Notes: generated by a model from the sequence alone, not told the origin. A DNA stretch of 64,000 bases from Deltaproteobacteria bacterium (GCA_025363655.1 JANYDK010000038.1:31219-95218), one strand, 5' to 3'; counted from the first letter of the stretch, positions 26,639 to 36,089 are shown. Program-made: numbers and translations.

Positions 26639-27396
26639 ACCTCCGTCAGCTCGCGCGCACGTTGGTCCTCGCCGCGCTGGTCCCTGCGGCGGTGCTCTCG
26701 ACGACGTTCTGTACCCACCGGCCGGAAGTCGTCCCCGGCATTCCGGTGAACCAACTCCCCGGACACGATCAGGTCGGCATCGATACCTCGCCGAAGGAAG
26801 AGCTGCGGCTCGTGCCGGCCGAGGCGTACATGCGCACGTACTTGCAGCTCTTCGGAGGGCTCGCACCGGGCGCTCCGCTGTCGCCCATCGATCTGCAGAA
26901 GAAGGCGCGCGCCGGCGATGGCGGGCAGCTCTTCGACACCTGGGACGACTACGTCGCGGCGCTCGGTCTCCCCGACTACCGCAACGACATCCCGCGCGGC
27001 GCGCAGACGAACGCGCTGATGGTCGCCACCTTCGAGCGGCTCGGCGTCGCCCTCTGCGATCGCGCCGTCGAGCACGACTTCGGCACGGGCGGCGCGAAAG
27101 GCAAGCCCGCTGCGCCCGCCAACGAGCGCGCAATCTTCGCCTTCGAGCCGACCAAGAACGCGCCCACCGCGCTCGAGTTCGCCGCGCGCTTCGACGTCTT
27201 GCACCGCACCTTCCTCGGCTACCCGGCGGCGCTCGCCGAGACCGACCGCACCGCGCGCTTCTTCGAGCTCTACAACGAGACCGTGAAGCGACACGAAGAC
27301 GCGAAGTCCGCGAAGTCGCGCTTCTCCCCGATGGAAATCGGCTGGGCCAACGTCTGCTACGGGCTCATCCGTCACCCCGAGTTCCAGCTCTACTGA
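26635..27396 (+). CDS. Exported protein of unknown function
   Basis: A 253-residue protein with a hydrophobic N-terminus (LVLAALVPAAVLSTTFC), either a signal anchor or an atypical lipobox. The rest is soluble with no domain I recognise. The ending (GWANVCYGLIRHPEFQLY) resembles the end of DUF1549/DUF1553-type proteins, so it may be a split-off or paralogous partner of the gene before it. The GTG at 26635 overlaps the preceding stop (GTGA), with GGAGG 6 bases upstream, giving strong translational coupling. It is followed after 30 bases by the DUF1501 gene. Confidence 0.7.
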   Translation: MNLRQLARTLVLAALVPAAVLSTTFCTHRPEVVPGIPVNQLPGHDQVGIDTSPKEELRLVPAEAYMRTYLQLFGGLAPGAPLSPIDLQKKARAGDGGQLFDTWDDYVAALGLPDYRNDIPRGAQTNALMVATFERLGVALCDRAVEHDFGTGGAKGKPAAPANERAIFAFEPTKNAPTALEFAARFDVLHRTFLGYPAALAETDRTARFFELYNETVKRHEDAKSAKSRFSPMEIGWANVCYGLIRHPEFQLY

Positions 27397-27426
27397 GCGG
27401 CCGAGCCAAGGAAGCAACAGAAGAAC

Positions 27427-28812
27427 ATGAACTCGAATCGTCGCACCTTTCTCAAGGTCCTCGGTGGCGCCGGCGTCGCGGGGCTCGCTGCCGCGCCGCT
27501 CTTCCGTGCGATGGCCGGTCCGGGCGCAGCCGCCGCAAGTGACGGAGAGCTCTTCATCTTCGTCCACGCGTCGGGCGGCTGGGACGTCACGCTGTGGGCC
27601 GATCCGCGCAACGAGAAGAAGGGGCTCGTCGACCCGGCCTCGACGGTCAACACCGACACCGGCTCGCTCAAGCGCTGGGTCGACAAGCCGATCGACGACG
27701 AGCTGACGTCGTTCCAAATCGTCCAACCGCCCGGCTGCAACATCCCTTTCGGCCCCGGCATCGGCGACTTGGTCGAGCTCCACGATCGCCTCTGCGTCGT
27801 CAACGGCCTGGCGATGAACACCGTCAGCCACCCCGACGGCACCGTCTATTCGGCGACCGGACGTCACACCAACGGCGGGCGCGTCGTCGCCTCCAGCATC
27901 GACACGATGATGGCCAACGAGCTCGGCCGCGAGTCGACGTTCCCCTGCGTCTCGCTCAACTTCCCGTCGTACTTCGTCGGCGACGGGCTCGATCGGCGCG
28001 TGGTGCCGCTGCGCATCGGCGGCGTCGACGCCATCACCAAGACGCTCACCCGAAGCCAGCTCTACGACACCGACGCCGATCGCGACGCGGTCACCGCGCT
28101 CCTCTCGAAGGAAGCGAGCGACCTCGCCGCCAAGTCGAACTTCGGCGACGTCTTGCAGGGCATGTCGCTGCAGTACGACGCGCTCCGCAAGATGCTCGGC
28201 AGCAAGCTGCAAGACGCCTTCAGCACCAAGTCCCTCAAAGACGCCTACCCGGACTTGATGGCGAAGAAGGGCAAAGGAGGAGGAGGGAAGAAGGGCCAGC
28301 TCGGCGGGGTGTCGGCCGCCTTCGCCGTCGAGGCGATGCGTCGCAACGTCGTCCGCTGCGTCAGCTTCGCCATCGGCGGCTTCGACACGCACAACACCAA
28401 CTACCAGAAGCAAGCGGGGACGCAGGAAGACCTCTTCGACCTGATCGCCACCTTGGTGAAGACGCTCGACGTCACGCCGCACCCGACGAAGACCGGAAAG
28501 AAGCTCTCCGATCACACGCACATCTTGGTGATGAGCGACTTCTGCCGAACGCCGCAGATCAACATCGCCGGGGGTCGCGATCACTATCCGAACAACTCGG
28601 CGCTGGTGATCTCGCCGCGCTTTCGGCGCAACTTCGTCTTCGGCAAGAGCGATCCGGAGCAGCTCCTGCCGGCGCAGGCAGGCACCTTCAGCGACGGACC
28701 GCGGGCGATCGCGCCCCCCGACTTGCTGGCGACGTTCGTCAGCGCCTTCGGCGTCAATCCGAGCAAATATCTCCGCGACGGAGAGGTCGTGAAGGAGCTC
28801 CTCTCGACATGA
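27427..28812 (+). CDS. DUF1501 family Tat-exported protein
   Basis: A 461-residue protein with a twin-arginine signal (SNRRTFLKVLGG, then an Ala-rich segment to about residue 38), indicating export in a folded state. The body (FIFVHASGGWDVTLW, FDTHNTN, HILVMSDFCRTPQIN, GRDHYPNN) matches the DUF1501 family, which belongs to the alkaline-phosphatase/sulfatase superfamily. In Planctomycetes, DUF1501 genes are regularly paired with DUF1549/DUF1553 genes, as here. Its activity is not established. The start codon overlaps nothing; the stop overlaps the ATG of the next gene. Confidence 0.9.
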   Translation: MNSNRRTFLKVLGGAGVAGLAAAPLFRAMAGPGAAAASDGELFIFVHASGGWDVTLWADPRNEKKGLVDPASTVNTDTGSLKRWVDKPIDDELTSFQIVQPPGCNIPFGPGIGDLVELHDRLCVVNGLAMNTVSHPDGTVYSATGRHTNGGRVVASSIDTMMANELGRESTFPCVSLNFPSYFVGDGLDRRVVPLRIGGVDAITKTLTRSQLYDTDADRDAVTALLSKEASDLAAKSNFGDVLQGMSLQYDALRKMLGSKLQDAFSTKSLKDAYPDLMAKKGKGGGGKKGQLGGVSAAFAVEAMRRNVVRCVSFAIGGFDTHNTNYQKQAGTQEDLFDLIATLVKTLDVTPHPTKTGKKLSDHTHILVMSDFCRTPQINIAGGRDHYPNNSALVISPRFRRNFVFGKSDPEQLLPAQAGTFSDGPRAIAPPDLLATFVSAFGVNPSKYLRDGEVVKELLST

Positions 28813-30014
28813 GCGACCTGGGAAATGTGGGACCTCTCGCGAGACCTCTCGTCATCGCCACCGTGGCTTCTGCTCTTCTCGCATCCGTGACCGCGTGCGG
28901 CACCTCGCGATTCTCGCGCGAAGGGGGCGCCGTGGCGCCTCTCTCCGTGCGCGCGGTCGAATGGAACCCCACCCACGCCGACGTCGGGCGCATCGACGCG
29001 ATCACCGACGATGGCGACGACGTCACGCTCTTCGGCGCTGCGGGCGCGACCATCTTCAGCGGTGGCACGCTCGTCGCGACCGACAAGAACGTCACCAGCT
29101 GGCGGGCCGCGGCGACCATCGGCGCACCCGACGCGACGGGACGATGGATGGTCGGCATCGACGACAAGGGCCGCATCTTCCGCGTCCGCACCCGCAGCAA
29201 GCTGGAGCTCGTCTCCGATCGCTTCGCCCTCGGCGGGCTCGGTGTCGACGCCGTCGCGTCTCTCGGCGGCGGCTTCACCGCCTTCGACTTGCCCGGCCGC
29301 CTCGCGCTCGCCGACGGCAAGACCATGAAGCAGCTCGACGTGCCCGGTCTCACCGCCTTCGGCGGAGGCGCTGGACACGCGCTGCTCGCCTTCGGAGAGA
29401 TCGTCCGCGACATCGACGCGGCGCACGGGCGCGATCGCATCTTCCACCTCGAGGGCGCGCGCTACCTCGCCGTCGGCGACGACGGTCGTCTCTACGCCGC
29501 GACCGAGCACGAGCTCTATGCCGAAGACGGGCAAGGTCGATTGCAGCTCCGCTACGAGACGAGCGGCACCACCATCCACGGCCTCGTCGCCTCCCAGGCC
29601 CGCGTCTGGTTCGCCGATGGCGGAGAGCTCGGGGTCATCGATCCCACGCACGTCGCCGAGACCACCAGCCTCGGCCTCGGTGCACATGCGCGCCTCTCAG
29701 CATCGACGAGCGGCGGCGTGTGGACCCTCGACGCGACGGTCGGTCGCTACGACCTCGCGACCGCAGCCCCCCTGCCCGGTCCACCTGACCGACTGGCGCA
29801 GTGGAGCGCGAACGTGCAACCCGCCTTCAGCCGCGCCTGCGCCGGTTGTCACCTGCCGGGAGGCGCCGCCGGCATCGACCTCTCGACGCCGGCCGCGTGG
29901 GAAGCCAAACGCGCGCTCATTCACGAGCGCGTGGTCGACACCAAGTCGATGCCGCCGAAGGGGAGCCCGATCAGCGACGCCGATCGCGCGGCGATCGACG
30001 CCTTCACGAAGTGA
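28809..30014 (+). CDS. Lipoprotein with beta-propeller-like body and C-terminal CxxCH
   Basis: A 401-residue lipoprotein with the lipobox SVTAC (Cys30). The middle contains repeated beta-rich segments with a propeller-like look (GRIDAITDDGDDVTLFG, YLAVGDDGRLYAAT). The C-terminal 65 residues look like a small cytochrome-c-type domain: CAGCH near residue 343 and a distal SMPPKGSP segment that could supply the axial Met. Electron transfer at the outer or inner membrane is plausible. It is coupled by a 4-base overlap to the DUF1501 gene and is the last gene of the set; ureG is convergent 36 bases on. Confidence 0.8.
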   Translation: MSDLGNVGPLARPLVIATVASALLASVTACGTSRFSREGGAVAPLSVRAVEWNPTHADVGRIDAITDDGDDVTLFGAAGATIFSGGTLVATDKNVTSWRAAATIGAPDATGRWMVGIDDKGRIFRVRTRSKLELVSDRFALGGLGVDAVASLGGGFTAFDLPGRLALADGKTMKQLDVPGLTAFGGGAGHALLAFGEIVRDIDAAHGRDRIFHLEGARYLAVGDDGRLYAATEHELYAEDGQGRLQLRYETSGTTIHGLVASQARVWFADGGELGVIDPTHVAETTSLGLGAHARLSASTSGGVWTLDATVGRYDLATAAPLPGPPDRLAQWSANVQPAFSRACAGCHLPGGAAGIDLSTPAAWEAKRALIHERVVDTKSMPPKGSPISDADRAAIDAFTK

Positions 30015-30050
30015 TGGAACCGACCACGGTGCTCGAAGAGCTCGCCGAGC

Positions 30051-30839
30051 TCACGTCCGCGCGACGAGCGCCCCCGCACGGGCGGCGATCACGTGGGCGA
30101 CGATCTGATCGAGCCCCACGCCTTTCGTCGCCTGCGCAAACACCACCGGCCCTGGCCCGCGCATCTTCGCCGCGTCACGCGCCATCACCTCGAGGCTGGC
30201 CCCGACGTGCGGCGCGAGATCGGTCTTGTTGACGACGAGGAGGTCGGACTGGGTGATCCCCGGACCTCCCTTGCGCGGCACCTTGTCACCACCGGCGACG
30301 TCGATGACGTAGATCGTGTAGTCGACGAGCTCTCGACTGTACTGCGCCGCCAGGTTGTCGCCGCCGCTCTCGACGAAGAGCAAGTCGGGCCGATGCAGCT
30401 CCATCAGCTCGTCGAGCGCCATCAGATTGCCGCTGATGTCCTCGCGAATCGCCGCGTGCGGACAGCCGCCCGTCTCCACCGCACGGATGCGCGCCTTGGG
30501 GAGCGCCTCGTTGCGCACGAGGAACTCGGCGTCCTCGCGCGTGAAGATGTCGTTGGTCACCACCGCGAGCGAGATGCGATCGCGCAGCGCACGACAGAGC
30601 GCGAGGAGGAGCGCCGTCTTGCCACTTCCGACCGGCCCGCCGATGCCGACGGTGAAGGCGCGCGCCGCATAGTCGCGGTGCTGTGGCGCATCGCGCTCGT
30701 GAAAGAGCCCGGCGCCGTGCCACTTGGGATGGGTGTGGCCATGGGCGTCGTCATGACCGTGGTCATGCGTGTGCTCGCGCGGGTGATCGTGGTCATGCGT
30801 GTGGTCGTGACCATGCGTGTGCTCGTGCTCGTGGCCCAT
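30051..30839 (-). CDS. ureG: Urease accessory GTPase UreG with His-rich N-terminus
   Basis: A SIMIBI-class GTPase that powers nickel insertion into apo-urease. The P-loop (GPVGSGKT), the nickel-binding Cys-Pro-His motif (GGCPH), ESGGDNL and the guanine-specificity NKTD are all present. The first 41 residues hold 17 histidines, mostly alternating with Asp, Glu, Thr or Gly, which would bind several Ni ions. The usual nickel donor UreE is missing from this operon, so the tail may substitute for it. The length is 262, against about 205 for UreG without the tail. It is last in the operon, 9 bases after ureF. Confidence 0.97.
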   Translation of the reverse strand: MGHEHEHTHGHDHTHDHDHPREHTHDHGHDDAHGHTHPKWHGAGLFHERDAPQHRDYAARAFTVGIGGPVGSGKTALLLALCRALRDRISLAVVTNDIFTREDAEFLVRNEALPKARIRAVETGGCPHAAIREDISGNLMALDELMELHRPDLLFVESGGDNLAAQYSRELVDYTIYVIDVAGGDKVPRKGGPGITQSDLLVVNKTDLAPHVGASLEVMARDAAKMRGPGPVVFAQATKGVGLDQIVAHVIAARAGALVART

Positions 30840-30848
30840 GGGAACCTC

Positions 30849-31511
30849 TCAACTGGAAAACAGCCTCGAATAGAGTCGATCTTGCAGACTTTGCAGCACC
30901 TCGACGACCGGGGACGGCTGCGTCGCCTCCTCCGCGGTGCGTCCGCTGCACTTGGCGAGCACGCGCTCGAGGAGTGGCGCCATCTCGTGCTGGACCCGCT
31001 GCGCCTCGTGCGGACCGAGCGCGCCGAGCCGCACCGCCGCCGACGTCACGCCTCGAAGCGCGAGATGGAGAAAGAGCCGCGCCGTCGCCTCGGCGTCGAC
31101 CGAGAGCGTCGCCATCGTCGCCCCGAAGGTGGGCGCGTGGTGGAGCTTCACGGAGGCCGCGCGGGCCTCGAGACGCAACGCCTCGACGTCACCACCGAAG
31201 ATGCGCGCGGCGGTGTCGAGGAGCGCGCGGCCTTGCGCACGACTCGCGCGATTCTGCACGTGCATCGGCAACATCGCGTCACAACGCGCATCGAGCTCGG
31301 CGAGACGCCGCGGCCGGCGATGCGCATCGAGCGCGAAGGGCAGTCCGAACGTGCCCGCCTGCCAGACGACGTCTTCGATCCACGCACACGCCTCCGCACG
31401 CGAGCCCACCTCGCCGAGCTGCATGCCCGCCTCGAGACCACTGGCGTGCGCGAAGCCGCCGGTGGGAAACGCCGTGTCGGCGAGCTGGAGGACGAGCCAG
31501 GAGGAGGTCAT
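30849..31511 (-). CDS. ureF: Urease accessory protein UreF
   Basis: A helical accessory protein that bridges the UreD-apourease complex to UreG during metallocentre assembly. The family pattern is clear in the start LQLADTAFPTGGFAHASGLE and the internal SVKLHHAPTFGA. The length of 220 is normal. The ATG at 31511 puts the conserved segment about 7 residues from the N-terminus, and AGGAGG lies close to it; the longer frame to 31580 would run into the end of ureC. It lies 19 bases after ureC and 9 before ureG. Confidence 0.95.
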   Translation of the reverse strand: MTSSWLVLQLADTAFPTGGFAHASGLEAGMQLGEVGSRAEACAWIEDVVWQAGTFGLPFALDAHRRPRRLAELDARCDAMLPMHVQNRASRAQGRALLDTAARIFGGDVEALRLEARAASVKLHHAPTFGATMATLSVDAEATARLFLHLALRGVTSAAVRLGALGPHEAQRVQHEMAPLLERVLAKCSGRTAEEATQPSPVVEVLQSLQDRLYSRLFSS

Positions 31512-31530
31512 TGTCGACACCTCGATTGGA

Positions 31531-33246
31531 TCAAAAGAGCGAATACCGCTGGGCCAGCGGAAGGATCTTGGCGGGCTCACACGTCAGCAGCTGACCGTCG
31601 GCGCGCACTTGGTAGGTCTCGGGATCGACCTCCATCTTCGGGAGCGCGTCGTTGAGCTTCATGTCCTTCTTGCCGATGCCACGACAGTTGCGCACCGCGA
31701 CGATGCGCTTCTGCAAATCGAGCGCGTGCACCACGCCCTGCTCGATCGCCCGGCGCGAGACGAAGGCGATCGAGTTCGGACCAATCGCCCGTCCGAGCGA
31801 GCCGAACATCGGTCGCATCAGCTGCGGCTGGGGCGTAGGAATCGAAGCCCCGGCGTCGCCCATCTGCGCCCAGGCGATGAACCCGCCCTTGATGACGATC
31901 TCCGGCCGTACGCCGAAGAGCGCCGGTCGCCAGAGCACCAAGTCGGCCATCTTGCCGAGCTCGATCGAGCCGATTTCATGGCCCATTCCATGCGCGATGG
32001 CAGGGTTGATGGTGTACTTGGCGAGGTAGCGACGCGCGCGCAGGTTGTCGTTCGTCTGCGAGTCACCGGGGAGCGCTCCGCGCTGCACCTTCATCTTGTG
32101 CGCCGTCTGCCACGTGCGGGTGATGGTCTCGCCGACGCGCCCCATCGCCTGCGAGTCGCTCGAGATGATGCTGATCGCGCCGAGGTCGTGGAGAATGTCC
32201 TCGGCGGCGATGGTCTCTCCGCGGATGCGACTCTCGGCGAAGGCGACGTCTTCGGGAATCTCTCGATCGAGGTGATGGCAGACCATCAACATGTCGAGGT
32301 GCTCGTCGAGCGTGTTGACGGTGTACGGCCGCGTCGGGTTGGTCGAGCTGGGGATGACGTTGGGCTCGCCGCAGACCTTGATGATGTCCGGCGCGTGCCC
32401 GCCCCCTGCCCCTTCGGTGTGATACGCGTGGATCGTCCGACCCTTGAAGGCGGCGATCGAATCGTCGACGTAGCCTGACTCGTTCAGCGTGTCGGTGTGA
32501 ATGGTGACCTGCACGTCCTCTTCGTCGGCGACCGAGAGACAGCAGTCGATCGACGTCGGCGTCGTCCCCCAATCTTCGTGGAGCTTGAGACCGACGGCGC
32601 CGGCGCCCACTTGATCGACGAGCCCAGCCGCGAGCGAGCTGTTGCCCTTGCCGGTGAGACCGACGTTGACCGGCAGCCCGTCGGTCGCCTGCAACATCAG
32701 CTCGATGTGCCGCGAGCCCGGCGTGCACGTCGTCGCGCAGGTGCCCGTCGCCGGACCGGTGCCGCCGCCGACCATGGTGGTGATGCCGCTGGCGATGGCC
32801 TCGTCGGCCTGCTGCGGGCAGATGAAGTGCACGTGCGTATCGACGCCGCCGGCGGTGACGATGAGGCCCTCGCCCGCGATCGCCTCGGTGGTGACGCCGA
32901 AGATCATCCCGCGCGTGACGCCGGTCATGACGTCGGGATTTCCCGCCTTGCCGATGCCGACGATGCGCCCGCCCTTGATGCCGATGTCCGCCTTGTAGAT
33001 GCCGGTCCAGTCGACGATGAGGGCGTTGGTGATCACCAGATCGAGCGCGTCTTCGTCGCTCGCGCCGGCCATCTGTCCTTGCCAGTCGCGCAGCACCTTG
33101 CCGCCGCCGAACTTGCACTCGTCACCATAGAACGCGAAATCGCGCTCGACCTCGATGATCAAGTCGGTGTCCCCGAGCCGCACGCGATCGCCGGTGGTCG
33201 GACCGAACATGTCGGCGTAGTGGCGCCGGTCCATCGTCCGGCTCAT
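31531..33246 (-). CDS. ureC: Urease subunit alpha
   Basis: The catalytic subunit, hydrolysing urea to ammonia and carbamate. All metal-site residues are present: His138 and His140 (HVHFICPQ), the lysine to be carbamylated Lys221 (GLKLHEDWG), His250, His276 and Asp364. The mobile-flap pair Cys323-His324 lies in MVCHHLD. The length of 571 is close to the standard 567. The start overlaps the ureAB stop by 4 bases. Full conservation argues for an active nickel enzyme. Confidence 0.98.
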   Translation of the reverse strand: MSRTMDRRHYADMFGPTTGDRVRLGDTDLIIEVERDFAFYGDECKFGGGKVLRDWQGQMAGASDEDALDLVITNALIVDWTGIYKADIGIKGGRIVGIGKAGNPDVMTGVTRGMIFGVTTEAIAGEGLIVTAGGVDTHVHFICPQQADEAIASGITTMVGGGTGPATGTCATTCTPGSRHIELMLQATDGLPVNVGLTGKGNSSLAAGLVDQVGAGAVGLKLHEDWGTTPTSIDCCLSVADEEDVQVTIHTDTLNESGYVDDSIAAFKGRTIHAYHTEGAGGGHAPDIIKVCGEPNVIPSSTNPTRPYTVNTLDEHLDMLMVCHHLDREIPEDVAFAESRIRGETIAAEDILHDLGAISIISSDSQAMGRVGETITRTWQTAHKMKVQRGALPGDSQTNDNLRARRYLAKYTINPAIAHGMGHEIGSIELGKMADLVLWRPALFGVRPEIVIKGGFIAWAQMGDAGASIPTPQPQLMRPMFGSLGRAIGPNSIAFVSRRAIEQGVVHALDLQKRIVAVRNCRGIGKKDMKLNDALPKMEVDPETYQVRADGQLLTCEPAKILPLAQRYSLF

Positions 33247-33947
33247 GACGGCTCCTCGCCGGCGCGAAGACGCAGCGAGGTCGGCAAGACGTTCGCCCGC
33301 GGCTCGGCGACGCGCACGAGGGAGATCTTCCGCGTCTCACCAGGCTCGAAGCGCACCGCAGTGCCCGCCGGGATGTCGAGGCGTCTGCCCCGCGCAGCCT
33401 CGCGATCGAAGCGCAGCGCCGAATTGGTCTCGGCGAAGGGAAAGTGACTCCCGACCTGGATCGGACGATCGCCGACGTTGGTCACCTCGAGCTCGAGCTC
33501 TTCCCGATTGACGTTGAGGAGCACCACGCCCGGCTGCACCAGGAGCTCGCCGACGCCACGTCGAGGCGGCGCCGGAAGAAACTGCCCACGCGCAGGAACC
33601 GGGAGAAAGCTGCCGTAGAGCGCGAGGGCGAGGTCGCCTTCTTCCCGCTCGATCGGGTGATGCACGGTCACCAACTTGGTGCCATCGGGGAACGTGCCTT
33701 CGACCTGCACCTCGGTGATCATTTCCGGCACACCCTCCATCACCTGCGCCCGCCCGAGGAGCGTTCGCCCGAGCGACATCAGCTCGGCGACGCTACGCCC
33801 ATCGCGCACCAGCTCGAGGACCACGGTGGCGATGAGCGCCACGGCCTCGGGGTAGTTGAGGCGCAGACCACGTGCGAGCCGCTTCTGCGCCAACGAGCCG
33901 GCGCCGTGGAGCACGAGCTTGTCGAGATCACGAGGGGTCAGGTGCAT
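33243..33947 (-). CDS. ureAB: Fused urease gamma/beta subunit
   Basis: A single 234-residue chain. Residues 1-100 are the gamma subunit ([20 protein letters not shown], then [10 protein letters not shown]), and about 125-225 are the beta subunit ([36 protein letters not shown]). Most bacteria have separate ureA and ureB; the fused form is best known from Helicobacter UreA. An internal Pro-rich linker lies around residues 110-125. The ATG at 33947 is used because it starts exactly at the conserved gamma N-terminus; 15 more in-frame residues are possible. The stop overlaps the ureC ATG. Confidence 0.95.
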   Translation of the reverse strand: MHLTPRDLDKLVLHGAGSLAQKRLARGLRLNYPEAVALIATVVLELVRDGRSVAELMSLGRTLLGRAQVMEGVPEMITEVQVEGTFPDGTKLVTVHHPIEREEGDLALALYGSFLPVPARGQFLPAPPRRGVGELLVQPGVVLLNVNREELELEVTNVGDRPIQVGSHFPFAETNSALRFDREAARGRRLDIPAGTAVRFEPGETRKISLVRVAEPRANVLPTSLRLRAGEEPS

Positions 33948-33998
33948 CGGCGCGCAGAGTACGGCGCGCAGGTTACGGGCGGGTTGCGTCACGGCGCC

Positions 33999-34853
33999 TC
34001 AGGGACGGCGCGCGAGTGGCGAGTCGCCGAGGAGCTCGGGCAGGAAGTCGAAGTACGGCCGAATCGCCGCAGCGAGCGCGTGGGGAGTCTCGCCGAGCAG
34101 ACGGACGAGGACAGAGGCGCCGTCGTCGAACGTGCTCGCCGAGGCGACGACGGCGGGGCTCGGGGCTGCAGGCTCGGTAGCGTCCCCGACTTCCGCACGC
34201 ACGCGGGCGAGCGCCGACTGTCCGGCCTCGCGGACCGCCGGGCCGACGAAATAGAGCGAAGCCATCGCCTCGAAGCGACGCATGCGCCGGCCGATGCTCC
34301 CCTCGTCGTCACGGAGCGCGATCGCGTCGAGCAGCACCGGCCGCCGATCGCGGAAAACCTCGGTGCGCGTCTCGTAGGCAGCGAATTCCCAGCGCTCGCC
34401 ATGCGCGATGCGCCCGCCATGAAGCGTGTCGACGACGAAGACCGAACCCGTCTGCGCCAGCTCGACGCGCGTCCGCTGCGTGAACGAGGCCCCGGCGAAG
34501 CAGACGACGGGATCGGGCACCGACACCAACAGCCCGCCCTCGCCGACGCGCGCGTCGGTCGTGACCCGGCTCGTTCCTCGATAGACCTTGGTCGACGCTT
34601 GCGTGCCGAGAAAGAGCCCCGCGGAGGCGCCGACCTCGACCTCGAGGTGAACCTCGTCGCCATCGACCAAGCCGCCCCCGAAGGTGCCGACGTAGACCCA
34701 ACGCGCGTGCCCGTGATTCTTCGGCGCCAGCAGCTTCAACGGAGCACGCGACTCGATGCACGCGAGATGGCTCCGGTCACCCTGCCGCTCGACGACGAGG
34801 GCGCCATGACCTGGCGAGAGCGCACGCATCGAGGTCGCGTACACGTGGCTCAT
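33999..34853 (-). CDS. ureD: Urease accessory protein UreD/UreH
   Basis: A scaffold protein that binds apo-urease and recruits UreF and UreG. The UreD signatures are present (GGGLVDGDEVHLEVEVGASA, TQASTKVYR, PDPVVCFAGASFTQ). The length of 284 is typical. Its ATG overlaps the stop of the upstream LOG gene by 4 bases, so its translation depends on that gene. It is separated by 51 bases from ureAB. Confidence 0.95.
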   Translation of the reverse strand: MSHVYATSMRALSPGHGALVVERQGDRSHLACIESRAPLKLLAPKNHGHARWVYVGTFGGGLVDGDEVHLEVEVGASAGLFLGTQASTKVYRGTSRVTTDARVGEGGLLVSVPDPVVCFAGASFTQRTRVELAQTGSVFVVDTLHGGRIAHGERWEFAAYETRTEVFRDRRPVLLDAIALRDDEGSIGRRMRRFEAMASLYFVGPAVREAGQSALARVRAEVGDATEPAAPSPAVVASASTFDDGASVLVRLLGETPHALAAAIRPYFDFLPELLGDSPLARRP

Positions 34854-35419
34854 GCCCCCAGTGGCGGCGGAAATAGCGTCGAAAAGAGCGTGTCGACGTC
34901 GCGCACGATCGGCAATAGGCCGAGGTGACGCTCGTCGACGAAGCCTTCGTCGCGGGCGTGACCGAGGAAGCGCGAGAGGCCTTCGTAGTACCCGTCGACA
35001 TCGAGCAGGGCGATCGGCTTCTGGTGGATGCCGAGCATCGCCCAGGTCGCCACCTCGAAGAGCTCTTCGAGCGTACCGAGCCCGCCGGGGATGGCGACGA
35101 AGGCATCGGCGAGCTGCGCCATCTTCGCCTTGCGCTGATGCATGTCGGGCACGATGTACTGCTCGGTGAGAGACAGGTGAGCCACCTCACGCGCGACCAA
35201 GGTCTCGGGGATGACGCCGATCGCCTCGCCCCCGCGCGCCAGCACCTCGTCGGCGATGGCGCCCATCAAGCCGACGCTGGCGCCGCCGTAGACGAGACCG
35301 ATGTCGCGCCGCACGAGCTCGCCGCCGAGCCGCCGTGCAGCTTCGAGGTAGGAAGGCCGCGCGCCATTGCGCGAGCCGCAGAACACGCAGAGTCGACGAT
35401 GCTTGGACACGTCGCGCAC
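34850..35419 (-). CDS. LOG family nucleotide phosphoribohydrolase
   Basis: A Rossmann-fold protein with the LOG (lysine-decarboxylase-like) motif PGGLGTLEELFE and the phosphate-binding GGASVGLMG. LOG proteins cleave nucleoside 5'-monophosphates, or cytokinin ribotides, to free base and ribose 5-phosphate. The length is 189. No ATG is near the conserved LCVFCGS start; the GTG at 35419 has AAAGGA 8 bases upstream and is preferred, with another GTG at 35410. The stop overlaps the ureD ATG, so this appears to be the first gene of the urease operon, an unusual partner that may link base salvage to urea metabolism. Confidence 0.85.
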   Translation of the reverse strand: MRDVSKHRRLCVFCGSRNGARPSYLEAARRLGGELVRRDIGLVYGGASVGLMGAIADEVLARGGEAIGVIPETLVAREVAHLSLTEQYIVPDMHQRKAKMAQLADAFVAIPGGLGTLEELFEVATWAMLGIHQKPIALLDVDGYYEGLSRFLGHARDEGFVDERHLGLLPIVRDVDTLFSTLFPPPLGA

Positions 35420-35472
35420 GATGCGTGTCCTTTGCGTCCGCGGCAACCCCGAGGTCGCCCCAGCACGCTCGC

Positions 35473-35718
35473 TCAGGCGGCGCGACGCCCTTCCTCGAAC
35501 GAACGGATGGCAGCATACGCCGCAGACGGCGAGGGAAAGGTGAGCTCGGCGAGCGGATGACGGTGGAGCGGGCGCCCATGCCCGTCGTACGGCATGACCT
35601 CGAAGCCGTCGCGCTCGCTGTACGTGAGCCCGTAGCTCTCGGGGTCTTCGTGCGCTGCGCGGTCGACGCGCAGCCGGGAGGAGCTGGTCGTCTCTTCGGT
35701 GACTTGGGTTTCGATCAT
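35473..35718 (-). CDS. Small hypothetical protein (81 aa)
   Basis: An 81-residue acidic-to-neutral protein (MIETQVTEETTSSSRLR to AIRSFEEGRRAA) with no signal, membrane helix or domain that I recognise. The composition is that of a normal soluble protein, with several aromatic residues in the middle (YGLTYSERDGFEVMPYDG), unlike the shadow frames. It lies upstream of the LOG/urease operon on the same strand, with a 53-base gap. The ATG at 35718 is the likely start; a longer frame reaches 35850. The existence of this gene is moderately supported only. Confidence 0.5.
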   Translation of the reverse strand: MIETQVTEETTSSSRLRVDRAAHEDPESYGLTYSERDGFEVMPYDGHGRPLHRHPLAELTFPSPSAAYAAIRSFEEGRRAA

Positions 35719-36089
35719 GTTCGGTCTCGTGATTGGCACGGTGGATGGCTGCGGAGTCGAAGGATGCCGGCTCTCGCGCCTGCGTTCGGAAACGTTCGAG
35801 CGACGATTCTGTTTCCACGCCTCCGATGCCTCTCGCGAGAAGTCGGTCACGCGGCATTTCCAGGGATATTTCTGCCGATTTGGCAGTCATGCCCCACCGC
35901 TGCCGAACGTGAAGAAGGACGCCGGATGCTTGCCTTCGTCAGGAGGATGATTAGTGCCGCGGTTTTCGCCGAATTCGTATGGGAGCCCATATGATTTCGA
36001 CGGCGAATCGCGCGTCGACTGTTTGCCTCGCGCGCCATTCGGACTAGGACCGACCGACAGAGGCGTTTGTCTCTCCAGAGGAAAAAACC
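35719..36089. promoter_or_regulatory. Divergent intergenic region upstream of the Tol-Pal operon
   Basis: This 371-base spacer between the small minus-strand gene and pal has relatively AT-rich patches and several short frames with no protein character. A 14-base interrupted palindrome (TATGGG-AG-CCCATA) lies at 35978-35991, about 100 bases before pal. The pal start at 36090 is preceded by AGAGGAAAAAACC, a usable ribosome site. No confident promoter boxes were seen. Confidence 0.5.
35978..35991. promoter_or_regulatory. Candidate operator palindrome upstream of pal
   Basis: TATGGGAGCCCATA has perfect 6-base arms and a 2-base centre. It lies in non-coding DNA about 100 bases upstream of the Tol-Pal operon start. 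A dimeric repressor site is possible, but one palindrome of this size can occur by chance. Confidence 0.3.

Noticed and set aside
30038..30052. GAGCTC-GCC-GAGCTC hairpin between two convergent genes as a terminator
   Set aside because: It has only a 6-base stem and no T-run on either side. It overlaps the ureG stop and is likely a chance codon pattern.
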